The notes under the pieces were generated by a model. The model had not been told where the DNA came from. It saw only the letters and a program-made list of their open reading frames with translations, and made no database searches. DNA of 48,132 nt from assembly GCA_945874105.1 (NCBI GenBank), contig CAMCFJ010000022.1:1-48132 (forward strand), in the 5' to 3' direction. A program made the position numbers and the translations under genes. The DNA comes from Candidatus Nitrotoga sp. CP45. GTDB taxonomy: Bacteria; Pseudomonadota; Gammaproteobacteria; Burkholderiales; Gallionellaceae. Positions 1 through 7,148 of the stretch are shown here, in pieces (position 1 is the first letter of the stretch; each line of letters begins with the position of its first letter).

Positions 1-83
1 TGAACACTCAGTCCCTGTTCCTGGATCATGCGCACAACTTCCAGTTTGAAATTGGTGTCGAATTTTTTTCGTTGCTTTGTCAT
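1..83 (-). CDS. IS3-family transposase OrfA, N-terminal fragment
   Basis: The 27 visible residues begin [17 protein letters not shown] and continue [10 protein letters not shown]. This is the usual start of the helix-turn-helix OrfA protein of IS3-type elements ([15 protein letters not shown] pattern). In intact elements OrfA binds the terminal repeats and is joined by frameshifting to the DDE catalytic OrfB. The start ATG (81-83) has a good AGAGGAG ribosome site 6 bases upstream. The gene runs off the left edge, so whether the element is complete is unknown. The same bases are also read in another frame as an in-frame extension of the interrupted integrase gene. Confidence 0.75.
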   Translation of the reverse strand, partial: MTKQRKKFDTNFKLEVVRMIQEQGLSV

Positions 84-147
84 GTAGTACTCCTCTGATG
101 GTGGATTTTCCACCTATCGGGGTGTCCGTGTAAATTAGACCACTACA
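1..147 (-). mobile_element. IS3-family insertion sequence, partial (left-edge truncated by window)
   Basis: An IS terminus starts at 147 and reads inward on the minus strand with TGTAGTGGTCTAATTTACAC, a TG-starting end of the IS3 type. About 65 bases inside comes a ribosome site (AGAGGAG) and the start of a transposase OrfA. The element interrupts the integron integrase gene exactly after an ATG codon at 148-150. Only one end is visible, so target duplication and full length cannot be seen. Family assignment rests on the terminus and on the 27 visible OrfA residues. Confidence 0.8.
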
Positions 148-1050
148 CATCGTGGTAGATACATCCGAGTGACCGAGCAACTCCTGCACGGTGCGAATGT
201 CATATCCCGCTTGCAACAAATGCGTGGCGAATGAATGACGTAAAGTGTGCGGCGTAGCGGGCTTAACCAGCCCTGCATCGCGCACCGCTTGCTTCATCGC
301 ACGCTGAACACCCTTCTCATCCAGATGATGACGACGTGTTTTTCCAGAGCGCGGATCAACTGAAAAATTTTTGGAAGGAAAAATATATTGCCAGCCCCAC
401 TCACGTCCCGCATTGGGATATTTTTTGTCCAGCGCGAAAGGCAAATATACCTCGCCCACTCCCGCTGCCAAATCTTCCTCATGCAAGGCTTTAACCTTAA
501 CCAAATGTGCTCGCAAAGTTGTCGCAATCGATTCAGGCAACATCGTCACCCTATCCTTAAAACCCTTGCCCTCACGCACAATAATCTCATGCCGCGCAAA
601 TTCCACATCTTTCACCCGCAGTCGCATCGCCTCCATCAAGCGCATCCCGCCACCATACAACAACGAAGCGATCAACAAATGCGAACCACTCAACCGCGAC
701 AACACCGCCTGCACCTCGCTCACCGTTAAGACGACGGGTAATTTTTTCGGGGCTTTGGCTTGTGTGACGTTATCCAACCACGGCAATTTGATTTCCAACA
801 CCGCGCGGTATAAAAACAACAACGCCGATTTCGCCTGGTTTTGGGTTGAAGCAGAGACCTTGCCCGCGACGGCAAGATGCGTCAGAAACGCCTCGACATC
901 CTGTGCACCCAAATCTTTCGGGTGGGTCTTGCCGTGGAAGTAAATATAACGTTTAATCCAGTCCACATAGCTTTGCTCAGTTCGGATAGCATAGTGCTTC
1001 ACCCGCAACTTATCGCGTACTTGATCAAGCAACTTGGGGGGTGTAGTCAT
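148..1050 (-). pseudogene. intI: Integron integrase IntI, 3' end cut off by an IS3 element
   Basis: Translation of the minus strand from the ATG at 1048-1050 gives 301 residues of a tyrosine recombinase starting [20 protein letters not shown]. It has the integron-specific extra patch around [10 protein letters not shown] and the box II core [12 protein letters not shown] (residues 268-279; Arg 271) followed by LLGH (His 294). The protein is cut after STTM, where IntI proteins normally continue IYTH with the nucleophilic tyrosine, so the native tyrosine is lost. IntI enzymes recombine attC with attI to capture or excise cassettes. The gene diverges from the cassette array, as in all integrons. 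The frame stays open across the IS to the window edge and reads LIYTDT a few residues later, so a chimeric protein is possible but probably inactive. Confidence 0.93.
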
Positions 1051-1188
1051 GTCGTTTTTATCAGAAAATTTAGGGTGTGCGAAATTTTCACATCCAATTA
1101 AAACAATGTATTACATGTGTAATTTTAGATTGTACACCTCGAAGGTGCTTTTATCGGCATTTTTTAGGGTGTCTACTTTACGTTAGCC
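1051..1188 (+). promoter_or_regulatory. attI region and intI/cassette promoter region
   Basis: This is the 130-base spacer between intI and the first cassette. The recombination point is G1182^TTAGCC, matching the GTTRRRY core. A 10-base direct repeat TTTAGGGTGT occurs at 1069-1078 and 1163-1172; integrase-binding direct repeats are a usual part of attI sites, so these are candidates. An inverted repeat ATTACA-TG-TGTAAT lies near 1110-1125. The cassette promoter Pc should be here or inside intI, but I could not pick -35/-10 boxes with confidence, nor a clear LexA box. Confidence 0.7.
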
Positions 1189-1208
1189 CTCTTTAAAGAG
1201 CTGCCAGC

Positions 1209-1799
1209 ATGGAAAGCGAACACAGGCACTTGTTAAGTACAATAGAGAACGAATTTATTCAGCTTCGGTATCGTTGGGCGTTGTTTTGTCAGCTATTCGA
1301 TTCCGGTCAAGCTAATATCAATTTGCTGAACAAGAGCGGCTCAAATGTTTTTCAGCTTTTCCAAAAACTGATAATCGACGACGTGATGATGACACTTTGT
1401 CGCCTATCGGATCGCGACAAGTCCATGGGGCATGAAAACGCGAGCATCAGAAATCTCTTCAAGAGAGCCAAAGAGAATCTTTCCGATGAAACAACGAAAG
1501 AGGTAGAGGCAAAGCTCTTGGAGCTTGATGCCCACATGAAAAACATCTCGACTCTCAGAAATAAGGCGATATCGCACAAAGACTTGAATCACGCGTTAAA
1601 CACCGAATTGCTCCCCCGACCAACGTATGACGAATTGGAGAAGTCAATTGAGACGGTAAGGAAAATTCTGAATTCACTTACAAGCGAATTGTTGAATTAC
1701 AGCAGAAACTATGTGGTCGTCATGCCGGTCGGATATGACGGCAATAAACTGCTACACGTCTTAGCCAAAGCACATGAATCTAAGCAAAACGATGGCTAA
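1209..1799 (+). CDS. HEPN (AbiU2-like) domain protein, first integron cassette
   Basis: This 196-residue soluble protein has the motif RNKAISHKDL at residues 117-126. That is the R-x(4-6)-H signature of HEPN ribonuclease/toxin-like domains (RNKxxAHxD type). The stretch LFQKLIIDDVMMTLCRLSD (about 50-68) resembles the AbiU2 HEPN family seen in abortive-infection proteins. A likely role is RNA cleavage in phage defence or stress, but this rests on motif recognition only. It is the cassette nearest attI, so it was captured last and should be the best expressed from Pc. The start ATG has AAAGAG upstream. The stop TAA overlaps R'' of the cassette's own attC, typical cassette economy. Confidence 0.7.
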   Translation: MESEHRHLLSTIENEFIQLRYRWALFCQLFDSGQANINLLNKSGSNVFQLFQKLIIDDVMMTLCRLSDRDKSMGHENASIRNLFKRAKENLSDETTKEVEAKLLELDAHMKNISTLRNKAISHKDLNHALNTELLPRPTYDELEKSIETVRKILNSLTSELLNYSRNYVVVMPVGYDGNKLLHVLAKAHESKQNDG

Positions 1800-1871
1800 C
1801 ACAGCGCTCAACCTGACTCGCTACGTCGGCGCTACGCGCCTCGTAGCTCGCAGGTTAGCTTTACGTTAACA
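1794..1871 (+). repeat. attC site 1
   Basis: R'' is GGCTAAC (1794-1800) and R' is GTTAACA (1865-1871), with the cut between G1865 and T1866. The inner arms AACCTG..CTCGCTACG and CGTAGC..CGCAGGTT are complementary around a GC-rich loop. It ends cassette 1. Confidence 0.93.
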
Positions 1872-1886
1872 GTCATAGGAATTACC

Positions 1887-2834
1887 GTGAGTATTCTACA
1901 GAACGCAATCGATTCAATAGCTGTCGGACTTGAGGACTATTCCTCACCCGATCAGCGTCGAGTGATTTCATGCACGAGAAATGTGTTCGCCGGGATTCTG
2001 CTGTTGTTTAAACACAAGCTGAGCCTCCTAAGCCCTCCTGGTTCTGACGAAGCCCTGATCAAACAGCGAGTGTTGCCAGTTCTTGATGAAAGCGCCCACT
2101 TAGAATGGAAAGGGAAAGGCAGTAAGACCGTTGACGTTCAGGGGATTAAGGAACGGTTCGAGTCGCTCAATATTGATGTCGATTGGAAACGAATCGACAA
2201 AATCAATAGCTTTCGGAACGACATTGAACACTACTTCAGCAATCTGAAACACGAGGCAATTCGATCGCTGATATCAGACTCCTTCGTAATCATCAACGAC
2301 TTCATCCGAAAGCACCTCAATGAAGACCCGAAGGAATTGTTAGGGGACTCACCGTGGGCAGTGCTGATTGAGGTAAATGAGGTCTACGAGAAAGAGAAAG
2401 CAGAGTGTTTTGCGGCTCTCCGAGCGCTAGAGTTCTTCGATGATGAAATTCTTAGTGCCTTCGAAGGCTACTCCTGTGACGAATGCGGTTCTGGGTTGAT
2501 CATGCCATCGATTCGCGAAGGCGAGGCGACAAGCGCCAACTACACATGTAAGTCGTGCGGAAAGACGCTCCCATATGAAGAAATGGTGAGCGAGGCTGTG
2601 ACCGACTATTTCAGTCACGAGGTTTACTTGTCGCACACTGACGGAGGAGATTCTCCTTTGGCAGACTGTCCTGAATGTGGTGGCATTTACTTGTACGCTA
2701 AGGGCATCTGTGCATCCTGTGAGCATACCGCAGAACACGTATGCCAAGGGTGTGGTTCGACAATAATGCCCGAAGAGCTATTTGCAGAGCCATTTTGCGG
2801 ATACTGCGCACATGTGATGTCAAAAGATGACTAA
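1887..2834 (+). CDS. HEPN plus multi-zinc-ribbon protein, integron cassette 2
   Basis: The 315-residue product has two parts. The N-terminal helical half carries INSFRNDIEH (RNDIEH at 110-115), an R-x4-H HEPN active-site motif. The C-terminal part (197-307) has six CxxC pairs (Cys 197/200, 221/224, 261/264, 275/278, 286/289, 304/307), which look like three zinc ribbons. HEPN domains are metal-independent RNases in many defence and toxin systems, and zinc ribbons could bind nucleic acid or partner proteins. The function is inferred from architecture and I do not recognise a named family. The start is GTG at 1887 with AGGAA upstream; the stop lies three bases before attC2. No transmembrane segments. 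Confidence 0.7.
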   Translation: MSILQNAIDSIAVGLEDYSSPDQRRVISCTRNVFAGILLLFKHKLSLLSPPGSDEALIKQRVLPVLDESAHLEWKGKGSKTVDVQGIKERFESLNIDVDWKRIDKINSFRNDIEHYFSNLKHEAIRSLISDSFVIINDFIRKHLNEDPKELLGDSPWAVLIEVNEVYEKEKAECFAALRALEFFDDEILSAFEGYSCDECGSGLIMPSIREGEATSANYTCKSCGKTLPYEEMVSEAVTDYFSHEVYLSHTDGGDSPLADCPECGGIYLYAKGICASCEHTAEHVCQGCGSTIMPEELFAEPFCGYCAHVMSKDD

Positions 2835-2837
2835 GAC

Positions 2838-2903
2838 TGCTAACCCTGCGTTCGAGGCGACCTGCGCGAAAAGCCGCGCAGGCGCCTCAACTCCACGTTA
2901 TAT
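2838..2903 (+). repeat. attC site 2
   Basis: R'' is TGCTAAC (2838-2844) and R' is GTTATAT (2897-2903). Between them GAGGCGACCTGCGCG and CGCGCAGGCGCCTC form a near-perfect stem with an AAAAGC loop. It ends cassette 2. Confidence 0.92.
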
Positions 2904-2953
2904 TTCACAGCCGCGACCGGGTGGTGGTATGGGGCCATCCACCCGGAGCGCTT

Positions 2954-3721
2954 TTAGTTACGCCCAGCGATCACGCCGCCATCAACGTCCCAAATTGCGC
3001 CAGTCACCCAGCTGGTATCGTCACTGAGAAGGAAGTCGATGGTTTTTGCAATATCCTCGGGTGTGCCGATTCGCCCAATCGGATGAAAGCTGTTGAATGT
3101 GGCAAGTGTTTCGTCAATTTTACTTGGGTCAATGAATGCCTTGTAAATGGGTGTTTTAACCACAGCCGGTGAAACTGCATTTACGCGAATATTGAGGTCA
3201 GCCAACTCCATAGCCATATGTTGCGTGAGTGCGTGTAGTCCGGCTTTCGCCATCGAGTATGCAGAGGAAGGCGTCACCTTAATGGCCTGCTGTGCCCACA
3301 TTGATCCAATGTGCACAATCGAGCCACCGTCGTTCGCCGCCATGTTCTTAGCCACTGCCTGTGAAATGAAAAAGGTGGCACGGTTCAAATCCAGGTAGGT
3401 GTCATAGTCCTCATGTTCATGCTCAAGGAATGGCGTGGGCTTGAAATAGCCCGCCGCGTTCACCAAGTATTTGATGTGGCGGCCGTGGTTCTCGGCAAAG
3501 GCAACGATGCGCTGCACGTCATTCCGTTCGTACAAGTTTGCTTGGAGGGTTTCAACATGGCCAAATGCAGAAAGTTCGTGCTTTGCCGTTTCCAGTTTTT
3601 CCGGCGAGTTGCCTACAATCACGGTTTTTATGTCGCGTTGCAGCAAGAGTCTCGCGGTTGCAAGACCCATTCCACTGGAGCCACCCACAATCAGGGCCAG
3701 GGGTTGTACCATGTTTTTCAT
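2954..3721 (-). CDS. SDR-family NAD(P)-dependent oxidoreductase (reverse orientation within cassette 3)
   Basis: A 255-residue short-chain dehydrogenase. The N-terminus [19 protein letters not shown] is the Rossmann glycine motif. NAAG appears mid-protein and the catalytic Ser with YSMAKAG (Tyr-x3-Lys) is in place. The C-terminal [17 protein letters not shown] is typical of classical SDRs. The substrate cannot be read from sequence. I chose ATG 3721 (MKNMVQPLA) because AAGGTGA sits just upstream; the frame could start 25 codons earlier, inside the divergent promoter. Most cassette genes point along the array, whereas this one points against it and must use its own promoter, shared with the HxlR regulator gene next door. 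Confidence 0.9.
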   Translation of the reverse strand: MKNMVQPLALIVGGSSGMGLATARLLLQRDIKTVIVGNSPEKLETAKHELSAFGHVETLQANLYERNDVQRIVAFAENHGRHIKYLVNAAGYFKPTPFLEHEHEDYDTYLDLNRATFFISQAVAKNMAANDGGSIVHIGSMWAQQAIKVTPSSAYSMAKAGLHALTQHMAMELADLNIRVNAVSPAVVKTPIYKAFIDPSKIDETLATFNSFHPIGRIGTPEDIAKTIDFLLSDDTSWVTGAIWDVDGGVIAGRN

Positions 3722-3787
3722 CAGATCACCTTTTATCAGTAGTTGCAGGAGATCGCAGAGTATAGAATTCGGTAGCCTGCTGAAAAG

Positions 3788-3829
3788 CAGGTACAAATTG
3801 GTACGACAGTCACTTATTGGTACAAGTTG
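3788..3829. promoter_or_regulatory. Divergent promoter/operator between SDR and HxlR genes
   Basis: The 105-base divergent gap holds three GGTAC units (3790-3794, 3800-3804, 3819-3823), two of them within an 8-base direct repeat ATTGGTAC (3797-3804 and 3816-3823). GTAC-based repeats close to an HxlR gene are reasonable binding sites for the regulator, which would then control both itself and the SDR gene. This is inference from position and repetition. Confidence 0.5.
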
Positions 3830-4171
3830 ATGAGCAGCCAGGATAAAAAATTTTCTAGAAGATCAGCTCCCGAACGGAGCGCGCGTATGGTTGAGGCCAT
3901 CTTTGGCTGTAAATGGTCACTTACCGTCTATCAGCTCCTAGCAAATGGCATCCATCGGCCAGGTGAAATGGTGCGTAGTGTTGAGGGCCTAACAACGAAA
4001 GTGCTCAACGAGTGCCTTCGTAAAAACATGGAATTCGGTATCATTGAACGCATCGCCTATGACGAAGCCCCGCCACGCGTTGAGTATGTGGTTACGCGGT
4101 TTGGCACGAAATTCATCCGCATCCTGGATGAACTAGAGAAGCTTCAGCGTGAGATCGAAAGTGAAATATAA
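3830..4171 (+). CDS. HxlR-family winged-helix transcriptional regulator
   Basis: 113 residues with the HxlR order: the conserved entry [20 protein letters not shown], helix-turn-helix around [23 protein letters not shown], and the wing [20 protein letters not shown]. The C-terminal helix mediates dimerisation in this family. Such regulators often sense electrophiles or oxidants and control an adjacent oxidoreductase, which fits the divergent SDR gene. TTG 3827 directly before the ATG is an alternative start. The stop TAA lies inside R'' of attC3, so the SDR and regulator travel as one cassette that carries its own regulation. Confidence 0.88.
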   Translation: MSSQDKKFSRRSAPERSARMVEAIFGCKWSLTVYQLLANGIHRPGEMVRSVEGLTTKVLNECLRKNMEFGIIERIAYDEAPPRVEYVVTRFGTKFIRILDELEKLQREIESEI

Positions 4172-4252
4172 CAACGCCATCAACTCGGACAGTAAAAAGC
4201 GGCGCGCCTTCGTCGCCCCGCTTTTTACTGCCGGTTATGGCGAACGTTATGT
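4166..4252 (+). repeat. attC site 3
   Basis: R'' is ATATAAC (4166-4172) and R' is GTTATGT (4246-4252). The arms GGACAGTAAAAAGCGG and CCGCTTTTTACTGCC pair almost perfectly. It ends the two-gene SDR/HxlR cassette. Confidence 0.9.
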
Positions 4253-4261
4253 TTCTATCCT

Positions 4262-5077
4262 ATGCCTAGCCAACTGATACCAATCTCATTTATTGAAGCT
4301 CTCGGTGGAGGCGTAATAGCCATTGCCCTGCTCTTTGTATTTATATCACTCATACCCAGCCTTCGTGGCCATTCCACAAGGTTGCTTGCATTGCTGCTAG
4401 TGGCGAGCTTGGCGTTATTCTCTAATCATTGGGCCACTTATTTTGCGGCACTATTTATTGTCGCAACAGCCGTAACAGAGCTTGAGTTTCTTCAAAACCT
4501 CGCAGCCATAATCAGAGGAAACAAGGAGTATTTCCAGTACAAAAAAGAGCATTTGAGCAGAGAACAGGTTGAGCAGAAGGTTGAGGAAGAACAAAAGCAA
4601 CTTAATGCTGAAGAAAATCACGAAAAACAAACGATTACGCAGGCACCTGTCGATGTTCATCGCATCATAAAACTCGAACAAGAAGCCATGAAAAGGTTGG
4701 AAATTCACTTCGGTGAGAACATTGAGCGCAATGTGCGCATTGACATTGGGTCACGGCGTTTTGAGTTAGATGGTTTGATTCCTAGTGTCGTAGATGACAT
4801 GAAGGCAGAAACACTAATTGAAGTTAAGTACCTGCGCAGCCCAAATTCTTTTCCTCAGTTCTTGCGTGCTTTCCATCGAATTGAAGAAATGGCAAGAACT
4901 TATATGAAGGCAAGAAACAAAATTGCAAAACTTCACATTGTGCTGATTGTGGAGGGCGATGATCGCCTAAGAGATAAGCAACTTTCTGAGCTTAAACGGC
5001 TTGTAGATTCAAGCGGTGTTGCGGGTGGCTACTCAGTATTTTCCACCAAGGAGCTTTCCGTTGACTTCAAAACATAA
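4262..5077 (+). CDS. Membrane-anchored coiled-coil protein with PD-(D/E)XK nuclease-like domain, cassette 4
   Basis: The 271-residue product starts with two or three hydrophobic segments (about 8-33, 40-52 and 58-72). A charged glutamate/lysine-rich coiled coil follows (about 95-128), then a C-terminal domain. That domain has a helix with an acidic residue, then ELDGL (Asp 170) and LIEVKYLR (Glu 187, Lys 189). This D...ExK spacing is the core of restriction-endonuclease-like PD-(D/E)XK folds (Mrr/NERD-like). I infer an inner-membrane-tethered nuclease-like protein; activity and target are unknown. The ATG lies 11 bases after attC3 R'. The stop lies within R'' of attC4. Base composition is AT-richer than the housekeeping genes to the right. 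Confidence 0.6.
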   Translation: MPSQLIPISFIEALGGGVIAIALLFVFISLIPSLRGHSTRLLALLLVASLALFSNHWATYFAALFIVATAVTELEFLQNLAAIIRGNKEYFQYKKEHLSREQVEQKVEEEQKQLNAEENHEKQTITQAPVDVHRIIKLEQEAMKRLEIHFGENIERNVRIDIGSRRFELDGLIPSVVDDMKAETLIEVKYLRSPNSFPQFLRAFHRIEEMARTYMKARNKIAKLHIVLIVEGDDRLRDKQLSELKRLVDSSGVAGGYSVFSTKELSVDFKT

Positions 5078-5134
5078 CCCTGCGCTCAAGCGGGACGCGC
5101 CAAAAGCGGCGCGCCCCTTAGCTTCACATTAGAG
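5072..5134 (+). repeat. attC site 4 (R' core altered)
   Basis: R'' is ACATAAC (5072-5078). The stem GCGGGACGCGCC / GGCGCGCCCC is clear. The R' core reads ATTAGAG (5128-5134) instead of GTTRRRY, so the base at the cut position is A, which may lower recombination here. Confidence 0.8.
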
Positions 5135-5149
5135 TCATATAGAAGTCTT

Positions 5150-6001
5150 ATGGCTACTATAAAAACCGTGAGTGAATTAACGCTTGAGCGAATGGACAAG
5201 TGTTCAGACGCGCTAGCCAAAAAGTACCTGTTATCTGTCAGAGCCATTTATGGTGCCACAGAGAATGGAAAGCCAGACCACATAGGCTCTTGTGTCTTAT
5301 TGGATTACCACGGGGAAAAAATTCTTGTAACTGCTGCACATGTAATAGATGAAAATGATTTCACGTCTTTATACATCAGCGGTGAAAACAAGCTTGTGCA
5401 AATCGTTGTAAGCTGTCTCATTACTGCCAAGCCAAATAATGATAGGGATAAGGACAAGTTTGATTTTGCAGTTCTACCAATATCCGATGAACTTGCCTCA
5501 AATTTAGGTGATGTTTATTTCATCCCAGAGAGTAACTGGGAACTTCATGACTTACCCGCAAAAGATCGCTACTGCCTCGCGCTTGGGTTCCCGAACTCAA
5601 GAAATAAAAAAATTGATGCAGCGAGAAATATTGTCAAATTAGAACCGTTTGTTTACACGTCAACGCTCAAAAGCGATCCAGAGTTATTTGAAGAAATCGA
5701 ATTCAGCATAGCAGATCACTATTTACTTGATTTTTGTAGCAAGCATTCAAAGGACTCTAGCAACAAAATCACCAATTCCATTCGTCCAAAGGGCGTCAGT
5801 GGTGGCGGTTTATTTCTTATAGAGGATATGGCTAATCCTGATAGTTATCGCCCCGAAGCAGAATGTAGCGGAAAATTTCTGGGCATTCTTATTGAGCAAA
5901 GAAAAAACAAAAAGGTGTTGGTATTTACAAAAATATCAACAATAAAAAAAGCTCTAACCCTGCGCTCAAGCGGGACCGCGCAAAAGCGCGCGGCCCCTTA
6001 G
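5150..6001 (+). CDS. Trypsin-like serine peptidase domain protein, cassette 5
   Basis: 283 residues with the chymotrypsin-fold triad in order: VTAAHV (His 64), KFDFAVLP (Asp 105) and GVSGGGLF (Ser 217). No signal peptide is seen, so it is probably cytoplasmic, unlike DegP-type proteases. Cytoplasmic trypsin-like proteins of this type often occur as partners or effectors in bacterial defence islands, so a role in proteolytic triggering is conceivable but unproven. The last residues (from about ALTLRSSGTAQKRAAP) are encoded by attC5 itself because the stop codon is at 5999-6001 inside the palindrome. This suggests a cassette boundary formed inside the original gene end. ATG 5150 follows attC4 R' by about 15 bases. 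Confidence 0.75.
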   Translation: MATIKTVSELTLERMDKCSDALAKKYLLSVRAIYGATENGKPDHIGSCVLLDYHGEKILVTAAHVIDENDFTSLYISGENKLVQIVVSCLITAKPNNDRDKDKFDFAVLPISDELASNLGDVYFIPESNWELHDLPAKDRYCLALGFPNSRNKKIDAARNIVKLEPFVYTSTLKSDPELFEEIEFSIADHYLLDFCSKHSKDSSNKITNSIRPKGVSGGGLFLIEDMANPDSYRPEAECSGKFLGILIEQRKNKKVLVFTKISTIKKALTLRSSGTAQKRAAP

Positions 6002-6014
6002 TTCAATGTTGGGC
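5952..6014 (+). repeat. attC site 5
   Basis: R'' is CTCTAAC (5952-5958) and R' is GTTGGGC (6008-6014). The stem GGGACCGCGC / GCGCGCGGCCCC and the shared prefix CCTGCGCTCAAGCGGGAC make it a sister of attC4. It overlaps the 3' end of the peptidase ORF. Confidence 0.92.
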
Positions 6015-6080
6015 ATCAGCGGTTGCTTATTACAGAGCATGGAATGATAATCATGCTTCCCATCCATTTTGGAGTCCGGT

Positions 6081-6290
6081 ATGAAAGTCTATTCAGCGGT
6101 AATTGAACGGTGTCCACAGACTGGCCTGTTCGTAGGTTTTGTTCCTGGCTTTCCCGGCGCTCACTCTCAGGGAGAAACGCTGGATGAGGTCAATCACAAC
6201 CTACACGAAGTAATTACCATGCTTCTGGAAGACGGCGAACCTGTGCTGGAGTCTGAGTTTGTTGGGGTTCAAAACGTCGCAGTCGCTTGA
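6081..6290 (+). CDS. hicB: HicB-like antitoxin, cassette 6
   Basis: A 69-residue HicB-type antitoxin with the fold pattern YSAVIERCPQTGLFVGFVPG, FPGAHSQGETLDEV and a helix VNHNLHEVITMLLEDG. This short form lacks the C-terminal DNA-binding domain of larger HicB proteins. It would neutralise HicA by binding it. The ATG at 6081 has GGAG at 6071-6074, preferred over a TTG 12 bases earlier. It is followed after 3 bases by hicA, so the two are cotranslated. Antitoxin-first order is the common alternative arrangement for HicBA. Confidence 0.88.
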   Translation: MKVYSAVIERCPQTGLFVGFVPGFPGAHSQGETLDEVNHNLHEVITMLLEDGEPVLESEFVGVQNVAVA

Positions 6291-6293
6291 GTC

Positions 6294-6518
6294 ATGGGCA
6301 ACATTCCTGTCCTCAAACCAAGTGAGGTTATCGCCATTCTCATCAAACTTGGTTTCACCGAAGTCCGCCAGCGCGGATCACATAAACAATTTCGCGACAT
6401 CGCAGGCCGCTGCACAACGGTTCCGTTCCATCAAGGCCGAGATATTTCTCCACTCTTGCTCCGTCAAATTGCCAAAGACATCGGTCTTGCACTTGATGAG
6501 TTTCTTAAGCATAGATAG
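6294..6518 (+). CDS. hicA: HicA toxin, mRNA interferase
   Basis: A 74-residue dsRBD-fold HicA toxin: PSEVIAILIKLGFTEVRQRG, then GSHKQF with the catalytic histidine (His 30), and CTTVPFHQGRDISPLLLRQI. HicA cleaves mRNA and tmRNA when free of HicB. The stop codon abuts attC6 R'', so hicBA form one complete cassette. Toxin-antitoxin cassettes are known to stabilise large chromosomal integron arrays against deletion, a likely role here too. Confidence 0.92.
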   Translation: MGNIPVLKPSEVIAILIKLGFTEVRQRGSHKQFRDIAGRCTTVPFHQGRDISPLLLRQIAKDIGLALDEFLKHR

Positions 6519-6587
6519 CCCAACCCGGCAGGCAACACGGACGCTGCGCGATAAGGCCGCGCAACGCCGGTTAGCTCTACGTTGGCC
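6518..6587 (+). repeat. attC site 6
   Basis: R'' is GCCCAAC (6518-6524) and R' is GTTGGCC (6581-6587). The inner stem contains GGACGCTGCGCG..CGCGCAACGCC. It belongs to the same subfamily as attC7 and the site at 13304. Confidence 0.93.
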
Positions 6588-6599
6588 ATCTTGATCGCC

Positions 6600-7148
6600 A
6601 TGAATCCACGCCTTGTTTCTCTGAACGCTGCACTTGGAATTTCAAGTGAAGTGATAGCGGCTCGCGGCCTGCGCGTCTGTGAAGAGGCAAGCAGCCTTGA
6701 AGTTGCAGAAGTTGGAGCAGACGGAAAAGTTCATCTGCTTGTAGCCGCCGCTGCGGAAGCTTGGCGCAATCTCAAATCCGCAGCCCTCGGGGACGGTGTT
6801 CCGCTGTTCATTGTTTCGGCGTTTCGAAGCATCGAGCGTCAGTCCGAGATTGTTCGCCGAAAGCTTGAGGCTGGTGCGCCAATCGAAGACATACTGACCG
6901 TGTGTGCTCCGCCTGGGTTCAGCGAGCACCACACCGGGCGAGCCGTCGATCTCTCAACTCCTGGCAGTCGCGTTCTCGAAGTAGAGTTTGAACAAACGAG
7001 TGCGTTTGCTTGGCTTCGTATGCACGCTGCCGACTTTGGGCACTATCTCTCTTATCCCATTGGCAATTCCACTGGTTACCAATACGAGCCTTGGCACTGG
7101 TATTTCAACGACGCCCAACCCATCAATCCACCGGACGCTGCGCGATGA
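6600..7148 (+). CDS. VanY-like D-alanyl-D-alanine carboxypeptidase-family protein, cassette 7
   Basis: A 182-residue LD/DD-carboxypeptidase (VanY/M15B) domain. FIVSAFRS (residues 70-77) is followed by the zinc motif SEHHTGRAVD (108-117; His 110, Asp 117) and EPWHW (163-167; Glu 163, His 166), the full SxHxxGxAxD...ExxHW set. M15B enzymes trim peptidoglycan stem peptides. There is no evident signal peptide, which is odd for a cell-wall enzyme; the nearby TTG at 6582 adds only six residues and does not help. The stop at 7146-7148 lies inside attC7, so the C-terminal tail (AQPINPPDAAR) is attC-encoded. Confidence 0.85.
   Translation: MNPRLVSLNAALGISSEVIAARGLRVCEEASSLEVAEVGADGKVHLLVAAAAEAWRNLKSAALGDGVPLFIVSAFRSIERQSEIVRRKLEAGAPIEDILTVCAPPGFSEHHTGRAVDLSTPGSRVLEVEFEQTSAFAWLRMHAADFGHYLSYPIGNSTGYQYEPWHWYFNDAQPINPPDAAR

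Noticed and set aside
371-943. Plus-strand ORF of 190 codons opposite intI
   Set aside because: It is antisense to a clear integrase reading frame and has no recognisable domain.
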